Positions 17,515 to 25,709 of a stretch of 42,517 bases of DNA are shown here, in pieces. Position 1 is the first letter of the stretch, and every line of letters starts with the position of its first letter. Below the pieces are notes generated by a model that was not told the DNA's origin, did not search any database, and saw nothing but the letters and a program-made list of their open reading frames with translations. The DNA comes from Psychrobacillus sp. BL-248-WT-3. GTDB taxonomy: Bacteria; Bacillota; Bacilli; Bacillales_A; Planococcaceae. Made by a program: the position numbers and the translations under genes. Where the stretch lies: positions 1 to 42,517 of the forward strand of contig NZ_JABAFC010000031.1 of the NCBI RefSeq assembly GCF_012843435.1, given 5' to 3'.

Positions 17515-17525
17515 GAGGAATACCG

Positions 17526-17987
17526 ATGCCAGAAATCGATCATCAAGTATACATTAAGGAAAGTATTGTTAGAGTATTTGATACACTAACAACGGCAGAA
17601 GGATGGAACGCTTGGTTTACTGATCAAACATCAATACATCAAGAGTCAGATGGAACTGGTGAGATACGTTTGAAATGGACTGGCTTAGGTAAGGACAAAA
17701 AGGATTTAGTGGATGGCGGTAAGATATTGGAGACCATTCCGAATAAATCCTTCATTTTTCAATGGACTCCAGGAGAAAGTGTTACAACAATTGAATTTAA
17801 ATTAGAACCTTATCGAGATGGGACACTTGTTGTATTTAAGGAAACAGGCTATTCCAATTCAGACAACGATATAAAGGCCTGCCTAAACTGTGCAGTTGGC
17901 TGGGGAGAAACTTTAACACTCCTAAAGGTGTACTTGGAGGAGGGTCTAGTATACAAAGAGGAAAGTAAAGAAATCCAGCAATGCTAA
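17526..17987 (+). CDS. SRPBCC / AHSA1-type START-like protein
   Basis: 153 residues with the family pattern: HQVYIKESIVRVFDTLTTAEGWNAWFTD at the start, a beta-rich core (GEIRLKWTG, PNKSFIFQWTPG, TTIEFKLEPYRDGTLVVFKETGY) and a C-terminal helix GWGETLTLLKVYLEEG. These helix-grip proteins bind hydrophobic ligands in a cavity, and members similar to AHSA1 also stimulate chaperones. GGAGGAATACCG precedes the ATG and the gap to the Nudix-GNAT gene is only 11 bp, so they form an operon. Ligand unknown. Confidence 0.88.
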   Translation: MPEIDHQVYIKESIVRVFDTLTTAEGWNAWFTDQTSIHQESDGTGEIRLKWTGLGKDKKDLVDGGKILETIPNKSFIFQWTPGESVTTIEFKLEPYRDGTLVVFKETGYSNSDNDIKACLNCAVGWGETLTLLKVYLEEGLVYKEESKEIQQC

Positions 17988-18017
17988 TAAGTCGCTAGAA
18001 AGAGAGAGCGACTTGTG

Positions 18018-18209
18018 GATTGTAGTAATCTACGGGTTGATTGTCGTAAAGTAAGGCTGGATTGTAGTAAATTATGGTGTCATTGTCGTAAATTTTTCTA
18101 GAACGAAAGAGTTGCTGAGTGATTGTAGTAATCTATTGGTTGATTGTCGTAAAGTAAAGATGGATTGTAGTAAATTATGGGGTCATTGTCGTAAATTTTT
18201 CTAGAACGA
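18018..18209. repeat. 89-bp direct duplication built from about 21-bp sub-units
   Basis: Copies at 18018-18106 and 18121-18209 differ at only about five positions and are separated by 14 bp. Each copy holds four sub-units beginning alternately ATTGTAGTAA and ATTGTCGTAA, spaced about 21 bp. No protein frame or promoter is evident. It begins about 30 bp after the SRPBCC stop codon. Confidence 0.9.
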
Positions 18210-18375
18210 GGAAAATCTGTATCAGAAACACTGGCAATTAAATAAAATTTTTTAATAGTGACTGTAAACATTATAATAAGAAACTTTCAAATGGCTATTA
18301 AGAACATAAATAGATGATGAAATTGGGGTTGGTGACAGTTTTTAGCTTTGTTTATGCGAGTAAATTTATTAGCGC

Positions 18376-18572
18376 TTTATGATGCCAAAGCTGTTCCCAT
18401 TTATTGATTGGAGCACCAGACGGCGACTCCTACGGGATGAGTGAGACAGATAAGACATCACAACCACGCGCGTAAGCGATGGGTGATGGCTTATCGCTCA
18501 CCCCGAGGAAAGCGTCCGGCTGGGGCGGAAATCAATTCTACTCTCTGATTTAAGATTTCTTTGCATCATAAA
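18376..18572. repeat. MITE-like repeat with terminal inverted repeats, copy 2
   Basis: TTATGATGCCAAAG (18377-18390) is complementary to CTTTGCATCATAA (18559-18571) apart from one missing base. Inside, GGCGACTCCTACGGG near 18422 and GGAAAGCGTCCGG near 18507 are the reverse complements of landmarks in the repeat at 10899-11035. A central hairpin is formed by GATAAG (18449-18454) with CTTATC (18490-18495) and CATCAC with GTGATG. The surrounding 17988-18761 has no gene. Confidence 0.72.
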
Positions 18573-18761
18573 TCAACCCTACCCTTTAACATAGCCATAT
18601 TTTATTCCCCTGTAACTTGTTTTTTCTCTAAATCTATATTTGTATATTGGATACGATTCTTAATGGAGCAAAGTTAATGTTTTGGACATAACAACAGACA
18701 ACCGAAATGAGGGTCATGTTTTCTAAAGCATACTATTAGAAAGTACCACATATAATCGCCT

Positions 18762-19250
18762 CTAATCTACTGTTCCTAACACATCTGTATTAGGAGGTTC
18801 ATACCCCATCTGGCGTGCCATAGCCATAATCTGTCCTTTGTGATGGAATTCATGAGTGATTGTATGCATGAGCAATTTACGAGGTGTCATTGATATCGGT
18901 TCTCCTCCTTCTCTCCAAGGAATCTGCCTCTTAATCGGCTTATCCATTTGTTGTGCGAATACTTCAAATACCTCATTTACATAAGAATCTACTTGTTCAA
19001 AGTGTACTTTTATTTCATTCCAACCGAGTTCCAACAGTTTTTCCTTTGAAGTGAGAGGTTTCTTTGTTTTCAATAAAACAAATGAGCCAAGCCAAGCATG
19101 ATAACAGTCTGCTATGTGAACCAGCGTGTCTCTTACACTTTGCCAACCAAAGTTATTTTCTTGAGTAAAGTCACTTGGATCTAGTTCACTACAAAAGTCA
19201 AGAAGTGTCATTCGAGTCTGTCTAACCCATTCATATTCGTTTTGAGTCAC
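18762..19250 (-). CDS. DinB-family metal-binding protein
   Basis: 162 residues from the GTG at 19250 (AAGGGGTGG upstream); a GTG three codons earlier would be too close to that ribosome site. DinB/YfiT-type four-helix bundle with the three expected metal-ligand histidines in LVHIADCYHAWLG (near residue 47) and THEFHHKGQIMAMARQMGYEPP (near residue 135). The family includes DNA-damage-inducible proteins and thiol-dependent enzymes such as bacillithiol S-transferases; the C-terminal HHKGQ pattern fits either. No partner gene or LexA box was noticed. Confidence 0.88.
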   Translation of the reverse strand: MTQNEYEWVRQTRMTLLDFCSELDPSDFTQENNFGWQSVRDTLVHIADCYHAWLGSFVLLKTKKPLTSKEKLLELGWNEIKVHFEQVDSYVNEVFEVFAQQMDKPIKRQIPWREGGEPISMTPRKLLMHTITHEFHHKGQIMAMARQMGYEPPNTDVLGTVD

Positions 19251-19402
19251 TATACCCACCCCTTATAGATGTCATACCTTTATATTCTCTATTTCGAACT
19301 AGATTCCTTCTTAAACTACCTTCTCACGTGAGTTTAAATGTAACATTTAACACAATTCTGCCCTACAAAAATCTAACCATATCTTTAACATAGTCATAAT
19401 AA

Positions 19403-19447
19403 AAAAGTCTCAGAAATTTTACGAATGGTAAAATTTCTGAGACTTTT
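19403..19447 (-). terminator. Terminator of the aspartate kinase gene
   Basis: A perfect 20-bp stem (19403-19422 with 19428-19447) and loop of five bases, flanked by A and T runs so it can act in both directions. It lies just after the aspartate kinase stop codon. Confidence 0.93.
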
Positions 19448-19467
19448 GAAATTTCTAGGAAGTCACA

Positions 19468-20832
19468 TCATACTATCACAGGAGCAAAAAACTCCTGATA
19501 AAGTTCTCGAAGAATTTTGTTTTCATTGCTTTGATGAACACCAAAGGAAAGGCTGACCTCTGACGATCCTTGGTTAATCATTTCAATGTTAGCTCCAGTT
19601 CGAGCAATGGCTGTGGCAGCTCTAGCTGCTAGGCCGGTGCTATTGTTCATGCCCTCTCCAACGACTACAATCATGGAGAACTCATGTCGGAAATGGGCAT
19701 CTTCTGCGTGTAATTCCTCCTTAACCCTCTTTACTATTCTGTCCTCTTTTTCGGGTGTTAGCTGGTGGCTTCGAAAAATCACAGATATATCATCTAAACC
19801 TGAAGGAGTATGCTCATAGGAAATATGCTCTTCCTCTAGAATTTGAAGTAGCTTGCGGCCAAAACCGATCTCTCGGTTCATCAAATACTTACTGACGTAT
19901 AGTATAGAGAATCCACTATCAGCTGAAATCCCAGTTATAGGTCTTCGATTCACTTTTCTGGATGAGACAATCTTGGTGCCAGGTGCAGAGGGGTTATTCG
20001 TGTTTTTAATGCATACCGGAATTTTAGCCTTGTATACCGGCATTAATGCTTCATCGTGGAATACAGAGAAACCGGCATACGAAAGCTCACGCATTTCTCG
20101 GTATGTGATTTCCTCTATTTCCACAGGACAGTTAACTACTTTCGGATTTGCACAAAAAACAGAATCCACGTCGGTAAAGTTTTCGTAAAGCTCAGCTTGA
20201 ATAGAGGCTGCTAATATGGATCCGGTTATATCTGATCCACCTCTATCAAAAGTCCGTAGTAAGCCCTTTTTTGTATAACCAAAAAATCCAGGGAAAACAA
20301 TCACTTCACTAGTATTTTTTAGACTCGTATGGAGGTTTTGATAAGCCTCCGGGAGTGCCATTGCCCGCTCGGGTAAGTCATTTATTAACAGACCTGCTGA
20401 CTTAGGACACATGTATCTAGCTGGAATTCCGATGCTTGTGAAATAAGTAGAAATAAGCTTCGCATTATTATCCTCTCCGCTTGCTTTTAAGGAATCCATA
20501 AATAAACTATGATTTTCTTGTTTCATAGATAGCCTTGAACGTAAATCCTCTTCAATTACATCACAAATGAGTAAATCTAAGTCTAAACCTAGAGCAATTT
20601 CCTTGTAGCGATTTAACACAGCCTCAAGGCTAGGCTCTACATTTTCACCATGTAAGGCAGCGTTGCCTAGGTTTATTAATAAATCGGTCACTTTTTTATC
20701 TTGTTCAAAACGTTTGCCTGGTGCTGAAACGACTACGTATTTTCTTTTAGAATTAGCCTTTACGATTTCAGCAACCTTTTTAATTTGTTCTGCGCTCGCT
20801 ACCGATGTTCCTCCAAATTTACTTACGATCAT
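19468..20832 (-). CDS. Aspartate kinase (monofunctional, YclM/ThrD-like)
   Basis: 454 residues, the length of the third B. subtilis aspartokinase (YclM/ThrD), rather than the roughly 405-residue LysC with an internal beta-subunit start. The catalytic domain begins MIVSKFGGTSVASAEQ, with FPGFFGYTKKGLLRTFDRGGSDITGS (residues about 190-220) and YENFTDVDSVFCANPKVV binding ATP and aspartate. Two ACT regulatory domains follow from about residue 310 (including GEGMNNSTGLAARAATAIARTGANIEMINQGSSEVSLSFGV). It phosphorylates aspartate, the entry to threonine, methionine, lysine and DAP. AAGGA precedes the ATG; no lysine riboswitch is visible upstream, so this isoform may answer to threonine or be constitutive. 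Confidence 0.92.
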   Translation of the reverse strand: MIVSKFGGTSVASAEQIKKVAEIVKANSKRKYVVVSAPGKRFEQDKKVTDLLINLGNAALHGENVEPSLEAVLNRYKEIALGLDLDLLICDVIEEDLRSRLSMKQENHSLFMDSLKASGEDNNAKLISTYFTSIGIPARYMCPKSAGLLINDLPERAMALPEAYQNLHTSLKNTSEVIVFPGFFGYTKKGLLRTFDRGGSDITGSILAASIQAELYENFTDVDSVFCANPKVVNCPVEIEEITYREMRELSYAGFSVFHDEALMPVYKAKIPVCIKNTNNPSAPGTKIVSSRKVNRRPITGISADSGFSILYVSKYLMNREIGFGRKLLQILEEEHISYEHTPSGLDDISVIFRSHQLTPEKEDRIVKRVKEELHAEDAHFRHEFSMIVVVGEGMNNSTGLAARAATAIARTGANIEMINQGSSEVSLSFGVHQSNENKILRELYQEFFAPVIV

Positions 20833-20894
20833 CTCATCAAATCCTTACTATTTTCGATTAATTGTATTTATGGGAAAAACAAATGATTTTATAC

Positions 20895-20923
20895 AGTGTA
20901 CAAATATTAATCATATTCGTCAA
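20895..20923 (-). promoter_or_regulatory. Probable promoter of the aspartate kinase gene
   Basis: Minus strand TTGACG (20918-20923), 17-nt spacer, TACACT (20895-20900). The rest of 20833-21150 is very AT-rich and I see no gene or other element there. Confidence 0.55.
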
Positions 20924-21151
20924 TACGTTAGTCAATATTTAATAAAAAATATTTCATATAAGTGTATGATTCTGTGATTAATTATATTATTGTTCGTAAT
21001 TAGGTTAATTAATTAAATAAAACAACGGATTGTCCATCTTGAATCATTTTATATACGAATAATAAATATTTTTAATTTTTTAAAATAGCATAATATCAAC
21101 GTTTATATACGATGTAATAAAATGATAGCGTTTTCAAGTTTTCAAACTATA

Positions 21152-21180
21152 TTGACAACTAAAAATATCCTGCGTATGAT
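21152..21180 (+). promoter_or_regulatory. Promoter of the T-box / serine operon
   Basis: Perfect TTGACA (21152-21157), 17-nt spacer, TATGAT (21175-21180). The transcript would begin near 21187, at the base of the T-box leader. Confidence 0.88.
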
Positions 21181-21189
21181 AGGGATAAT

Positions 21190-21455
21190 TCAATAAGTGA
21201 TAAACGATTTTGACAGAGATAAGCTTTACATTTTGTAAATCTACAGAGAGCTGATGGTTGGTGCAAATCAGTGGTTTCGTATGTGAGGTAGCACTCTTGA
21301 ATCGGTGGGCTGAAGTCAGTAGGCTCATCCGTGAATGCGCGTTAAGCATATGACTTAAGAGGCTGCAGTATGTTTGCAGTAAATTTGGGTGGTACCGCGT
21401 GAGTTATTTTAGCTCTTCGCCCCTTACATTAATGTAGGGGACGAAGGGCTTTTTT
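21190..21455 (+). promoter_or_regulatory. T-box leader with terminator, probably tRNA-Ser-responsive
   Basis: The leader shows the AG-bulge region ACAGAGAGCTGATGG, the GGTTGGTGCAAATC loop, and the T-box sequence TGGGTGGTACCGCG at 21386-21399. The terminator hairpin spans 21411-21450 (AGCTCTTCG...CGAAGGGCT with CCCCTTACAT/ATGTAGGGG inside), followed by T residues to 21455. The best specifier candidate is AGC in GAGGTAGCACTC (serine), which agrees with the serA operon downstream; the codon choice is an inference. Uncharged tRNA would stabilise the antiterminator and switch the operon on. Confidence 0.92.
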
Positions 21456-21483
21456 GTTTTTCCAAAATAAGGAGGAGATTTGT

Positions 21484-22629
21484 ATGCTTCAAGATCAAAC
21501 CATTTTACGTATTCCAGGACCAAGTCCAATTCCACCGAGTGTGCAACGAGCGATGAATCAATCAATGATTGGTCATAGAGGAAAAGAAACCTCAGATATG
21601 CTTAAGCGTATTACCCCTGGTTTGAAGAAAGTGTTTGGTACAGACCAAGAGGTTGCCATTATTGCTGGGAGTGGGACTGCAGGTTTAGAAACGGCAGTTG
21701 TGAATGTCGTAAAGCCAGGGGAAGAAGTGCTTGTTGTAGTAACAGGTGCGTTTGGAGATCGTTTCACTAAGATTTGTGAGGCCTATCATATTAAAACACA
21801 CGTATTAAGTACTGAATGGGGCAAGGCATTAGATCCACAAGAAGTTAAGGCATTTCTAGTAAAGCATCCACAAGTAAAAGCAGTATTTTCTACTTATTGT
21901 GAGACATCCACTGGAGTTTTAAATCCAATTGATCAGCTAGCTTTAGCCGTACAAGAGGTGTCAGAGGCTTTAATCGTAGTAGATGGAGTTTCATGTGTGG
22001 CAGGAGTAGAAACAAAAATGGATGAGTGGGGAATCGATGTAATGGTCACTGGTTCTCAGAAGGCATTCATGCTTCCTGCAGGTTTAACGTTCGTCGCTGC
22101 TAGTGCAAAAGCTTGGAAAGTGATCGAAGAAAACGATCAGCCTAGATTTTATTTGAACCTAAAAAAATATAGAGATAATTTACTAAAAGATACTACACCG
22201 TTTACTCCCGCCTTATCATTATTATTTGGACTTGAGCAGGTGCTGAACTTATTGGAGACAGAAGGTCTTGAAAACGTATATGCTCGCCATGAGCTAATGA
22301 AAAATATGACTCGTGCAGCGTTTAAAGCACTAGACATTCCATTACTGACAACAGATGAGGATGCTTCCCCAACTGTTACGGCTGTTCAGCCAGAGGATTT
22401 TGATGCAGAAGAGTTCCGTAAGATTCTGAAGAATGAATTCGCGATATCCATAGCAGGCGGCCAGCAGCATTTAACGGGCAAAATCTTCCGAATTGGGCAT
22501 ATGGGCTATTGCTCTCCAGCAGATCAGCTGCAGATCATTAGTGCGATAGAGATAGCTCTAAAAAAACTAGGTAAGGATATTGAGCTTGGAAAAGGAACAG
22601 CAGCGGCGCAACGAGTTTATTTAGCATAA
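21484..22629 (+). CDS. Class V aminotransferase (alanine-glyoxylate/serine-pyruvate type)
   Basis: 381 residues from ATG at 21484, with AAGGAGGAG before it; the frame is open ten codons earlier, inside the terminator. The fold type I PLP enzyme begins ILRIPGPSPIPPSV; the cofactor Lys is K193 in VMVTGSQKAFMLPAG, and VDGVSCVAGVET holds the Asp that contacts the pyridine ring. Similarity is to the AGXT/PucG branch rather than to bacterial SerC. Because it is the first gene of a T-box operon whose second gene is serA, the likely reaction is phosphohydroxypyruvate to phosphoserine (the SerC step), an inference. Serine-pyruvate or glyoxylate transamination is the alternative. Confidence 0.9.
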   Translation: MLQDQTILRIPGPSPIPPSVQRAMNQSMIGHRGKETSDMLKRITPGLKKVFGTDQEVAIIAGSGTAGLETAVVNVVKPGEEVLVVVTGAFGDRFTKICEAYHIKTHVLSTEWGKALDPQEVKAFLVKHPQVKAVFSTYCETSTGVLNPIDQLALAVQEVSEALIVVDGVSCVAGVETKMDEWGIDVMVTGSQKAFMLPAGLTFVAASAKAWKVIEENDQPRFYLNLKKYRDNLLKDTTPFTPALSLLFGLEQVLNLLETEGLENVYARHELMKNMTRAAFKALDIPLLTTDEDASPTVTAVQPEDFDAEEFRKILKNEFAISIAGGQQHLTGKIFRIGHMGYCSPADQLQIISAIEIALKKLGKDIELGKGTAAAQRVYLA

Positions 22630-22657
22630 GTAAAACTTAATGAGAAGGAGCAGATGA

Positions 22658-24247
22658 ATGATGACTTACAATATACTAATTAGCGACCCACTTAGCGAGG
22701 ATGGTATTTTCCCTTTAAGGGAGGCAGAGGGATTTAATATAGTAGTAGATACAGATCTAACCCCTGATCAGCTGGCAGAAAAAATTGGAGAATTCGATGC
22801 TTTGCTTGTGCGAAGTCAAACTCAGGTTACTCGGGAAATTATTGAAAAGGCAACGAACCTAAAAATTATAGGCAGAGCTGGAGTTGGAGTAGATAATATC
22901 GATCTTCCTGCAGCAACAGAGCGTGGAATCATTGTTGTTAATGCACCGGATGGCAACACCAACTCTGCTGCTGAGCATACTATTGCAATGTTAATGTCGC
23001 TTGCTCGAAAAATTCCGCAAGCATTCCATTCCTTAAAAAATAAAAAATGGGATCGCAAAACGTATATTGGAGTAGAGGTAAAGAATAAAACATTGGGTGT
23101 CGTTGGATTTGGTCGAATCGGTCAAGAGGTTGCAGTTCGTGCAAAGGGTCAACGAATGAACGTAATTGCATACGATCCTTTCTTAACTCCTGAAAAAGCA
23201 GAGAAGCTTGGAGTACAATTTGGTACAGTGGAGGATGTTATTAAAGCAGCAGATTTCATCACTATACATACTCCTTTACTTAAAGAAACACGCCACTTAA
23301 TTAATAAGGACGCATTTGAAAAAATGAAGGACGGTGTACAAATCATTAACTGTGCCCGCGGCGGAATTATCGATGAGGATGCTTTATATGATGCAATTGT
23401 TTCGGGCAAGGTGGCTGGGGCAGCACTAGATGTGTTTGAAGAAGAACCATTCGTAGAGCATAAGCTGTTAACATTGCCACAGGTTATTGCTACCCCACAT
23501 TTAGGGGCTAGCACAGTAGAAGCACAAGAAATAGTAGCGATTGACGTGTCATTCGATGTAGTGAGCTTTTTAACAGAAGGAGTCGTAAAAAATCCAGTTA
23601 ACCTTTCTTCAGTACCGAAGGACATATTGGCAAAAATTGAACCATATTTCAACCTGGTCGAACAGCTTGGATCCTTCTTGAGCGATTTAGTGGAGGGACC
23701 TCCAGAAGAAATAAATATTACCTACGCTGGCGAGCTTTCTAATTTTGATACACGCCCATTATCTCGAAACGCAGTTAAGGGCTTCCTAAAAAGCAAGTTA
23801 GGCGAGTCTGTAAACGATGTGAACGCAAAATTCCTTGCTGATCGTCTTGGCATTTCTATTAATGAATTAAAAACGACAAACTCTAAAGGATTTACAAGTC
23901 TAATTACAGTGGAAGTAAAAACTGCTACTGAATCACGAAAAGTGTCTGGGACATTATTGAATGGACTGGGCGGACGAATCGTTCGAGTGGATGACTTTAT
24001 CGTAGATGTGGTCCCTAACGGATATTTACTATTTATTCGCCATAAAGACCAGCCAGGTGCAATTGGGCGTGTAGGTATGCTGCTTGCAGAGGAAGGCGTG
24101 AATATTGCAACGATGCAGGTGGGACGTTCTGAAGTAGGCGGTGATGCAATCATGATGCTTACAATCGACAAGCATATAGAGGGTAAAGGCATTGAGAAAC
24201 TAAAAGGACTAGCAGATATATTCGATGCAACACCTATAGATTTATAA
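22658..24247 (+). CDS. serA: D-3-phosphoglycerate dehydrogenase
   Basis: 529 residues, the long form typical of Bacillus. The N-terminal substrate domain (MTYNILISDPLSEDG) and NAD-binding Rossmann core (TLGVVGFGRIGQEVAVRAKG, near residue 150) are followed by INCARGGIIDEDAL, the catalytic His in TPHLGASTVEAQ (near residue 280), the intervening ASB domain (320-450) and a C-terminal ACT domain (LFIRHKDQPGAIGRVGMLLAEEGVNIATMQVGR) for serine feedback. It catalyses the first step of serine synthesis. Two adjacent ATGs are possible (22658 and 22661); AGAAGGAG fits the first. It is cotranscribed with the aminotransferase under T-box control. Confidence 0.97.
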   Translation: MMTYNILISDPLSEDGIFPLREAEGFNIVVDTDLTPDQLAEKIGEFDALLVRSQTQVTREIIEKATNLKIIGRAGVGVDNIDLPAATERGIIVVNAPDGNTNSAAEHTIAMLMSLARKIPQAFHSLKNKKWDRKTYIGVEVKNKTLGVVGFGRIGQEVAVRAKGQRMNVIAYDPFLTPEKAEKLGVQFGTVEDVIKAADFITIHTPLLKETRHLINKDAFEKMKDGVQIINCARGGIIDEDALYDAIVSGKVAGAALDVFEEEPFVEHKLLTLPQVIATPHLGASTVEAQEIVAIDVSFDVVSFLTEGVVKNPVNLSSVPKDILAKIEPYFNLVEQLGSFLSDLVEGPPEEINITYAGELSNFDTRPLSRNAVKGFLKSKLGESVNDVNAKFLADRLGISINELKTTNSKGFTSLITVEVKTATESRKVSGTLLNGLGGRIVRVDDFIVDVVPNGYLLFIRHKDQPGAIGRVGMLLAEEGVNIATMQVGRSEVGGDAIMMLTIDKHIEGKGIEKLKGLADIFDATPIDL

Positions 24248-24278
24248 GTGAAAATTTAAAAGCTTAGTTTAAAATTGA

Positions 24279-24317
24279 AAAATCATCTCTCGAGGTCTTC
24301 TAAAGAGGTGATTTTTT
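24279..24317 (+). terminator. Intrinsic terminator of the serine operon
   Basis: AAAATCATCTCT (24279-24290) pairs with AGAGGTGATTTT (24304-24315), one wobble, followed by T residues. Confidence 0.85.
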
Positions 24318-24477
24318 ATTGGATATTTATGTTAAAATTATTATACGTGTTGAAGGTCTGCCTCAAACTAACTTTCTCACAAGGAATATTAAACTTGCCT
24401 TCTTGGGTAGATACTCTATTTCATAGAGGAGATAAGTTCTAAATCTGACATAATAAAAAGGAGTCTAGCTCATACAT

Positions 24478-25578
24478 ATGGTCATCCTAATTATCATCAT
24501 CACATTGCTGCTTTATGGCGGTCTCGTCTATTATATTGGCTGGCGGGGATATCGCTGGCTCCGTCCGGAATCGTCAAGTCGCCGCTTCAAATTACTTTAC
24601 AGCTTCATCGTAGTACTGGCAGCCAGCTCTTTAATTGTCGGTTTTACATCGGGAATCACCTTTATAAATATTGTGGGTGCTTACTGGATGGCCTGCTTTT
24701 ATTTACTGTTGCTATTAGTTCCTCTTGCTCATATAACAGTTATCCTATTACGTTATACCAGGCTACCGAGACACAGTACACAAAAGTGGGCTGGTTTCGT
24801 CACCTTGGGTCTAGTTGTTTTTTTTCTTGCATACGGCACATATAACGCATACAGTCCCATTGTTCGTAGCTATGATATTAAGATAGCTAAAGGCTCCTCA
24901 AATCTGGATGGTCTTCATATTGCATTGGCAGCAGATACACACTTTGGTTTGCTGTCTGGTAAAAGTCACGCTGAGCGGTTAGTTAAGGAAATCAATGCAC
25001 TCAATCCAGATATAATCTTACTACCTGGTGATCTCTTTGATGATGATATTCAACCATTTCTTGATCAGAGAATAGATCAGATATTATCTAAGCTTCATGC
25101 ACCTTATGGGGTTTATGCTTCTCTCGGCAACCATGATAGGCATGACGGTACCATGCAAGAAATAATAGATGCATTGGAGAACAGCGGAATCAATATACTT
25201 TACGATGATATAGTAGAGGTTCAAGGAAAATTTACGCTCATTGGCCGAAAAGACCGCATCGACAAGGACAGGTTACCTTTAGATTCACTGATGAATGATG
25301 TGAACCTTTCAAATCCAACTATTTTATTGGATCACCAGCCATATGAGCTTGATATAGCACAGCAGCAAGGCATTGACTTGATGGTGTCAGGTCATACGCA
25401 TGGGGGACAAGTCTTCCCAGGCAATTTAATTACTGGTGCTATTTATGAAAATGATTGGGGTTATCTGCAAAAGGAAACGATGCATTCTGTTGTGACATCC
25501 GGTTTTGGCTTTTGGGGTCCGCCGATTCGGATTGGTACACGCTCAGAGATTGTGATGATACAAATCGAGTTTGAATAA
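24478..25578 (+). CDS. Membrane-anchored calcineurin-like metallophosphoesterase
   Basis: 366 residues. Four hydrophobic segments fill about residues 1-130, followed by a phosphoesterase domain with all metal motifs: AADTHFG (near 158), LPGDLFDDD (near 186), SLGNHDRHD (near 220), LLDHQP and SGHTHGGQVFP (near 310). This arrangement is shared with the YkuE/YaeI-type family, some of which act on lipids. The first 150 bp (for example GGCTGGCGGGGATATCGC) are richer in G and C than neighbouring genes, hinting at acquisition. The AAGGAG before the ATG is about 14 bases away, unusually far, so the start is the least certain feature. Confidence 0.85.
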   Translation: MVILIIIITLLLYGGLVYYIGWRGYRWLRPESSSRRFKLLYSFIVVLAASSLIVGFTSGITFINIVGAYWMACFYLLLLLVPLAHITVILLRYTRLPRHSTQKWAGFVTLGLVVFFLAYGTYNAYSPIVRSYDIKIAKGSSNLDGLHIALAADTHFGLLSGKSHAERLVKEINALNPDIILLPGDLFDDDIQPFLDQRIDQILSKLHAPYGVYASLGNHDRHDGTMQEIIDALENSGINILYDDIVEVQGKFTLIGRKDRIDKDRLPLDSLMNDVNLSNPTILLDHQPYELDIAQQQGIDLMVSGHTHGGQVFPGNLITGAIYENDWGYLQKETMHSVVTSGFGFWGPPIRIGTRSEIVMIQIEFE

Positions 25579-25579
25579 A

Positions 25580-25705
25580 GGGAACCGTTCCAAGCTTCAA
25601 CGTGACATTCCAAATAGAAGGGGCAATAAGTAGAGAGCCATCGACGTAAACGATGGGGAAGGCTTATTGCTCACCTCACAAAAGAGGGAGGAGAATAAAT
25701 TCTAC
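25580..25705. repeat. Decayed MITE-like repeat, copy 3
   Basis: The order of motifs matches the repeat at 18376-18572: GCAATAAG (25623-25630) pairs with CTTATTGC (25663-25670), an inner CCATCG (25638-25643) pairs with CGATGG (25651-25656), followed by TCACCTC and AATAAATTCTACT, equivalent to TCACCCC and AATCAATTCTACT in copy 2. The copy has lost its GC-rich GGACGCTTTCC-type end. Confidence 0.6.
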
Positions 25706-25709
25706 TTTA

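Noticed and set aside
20833-21150. Lysine riboswitch before the aspartate kinase gene
   Set aside because: The 300-bp AT-rich gap has no aptamer landmarks or terminator; only a plausible promoter is seen.
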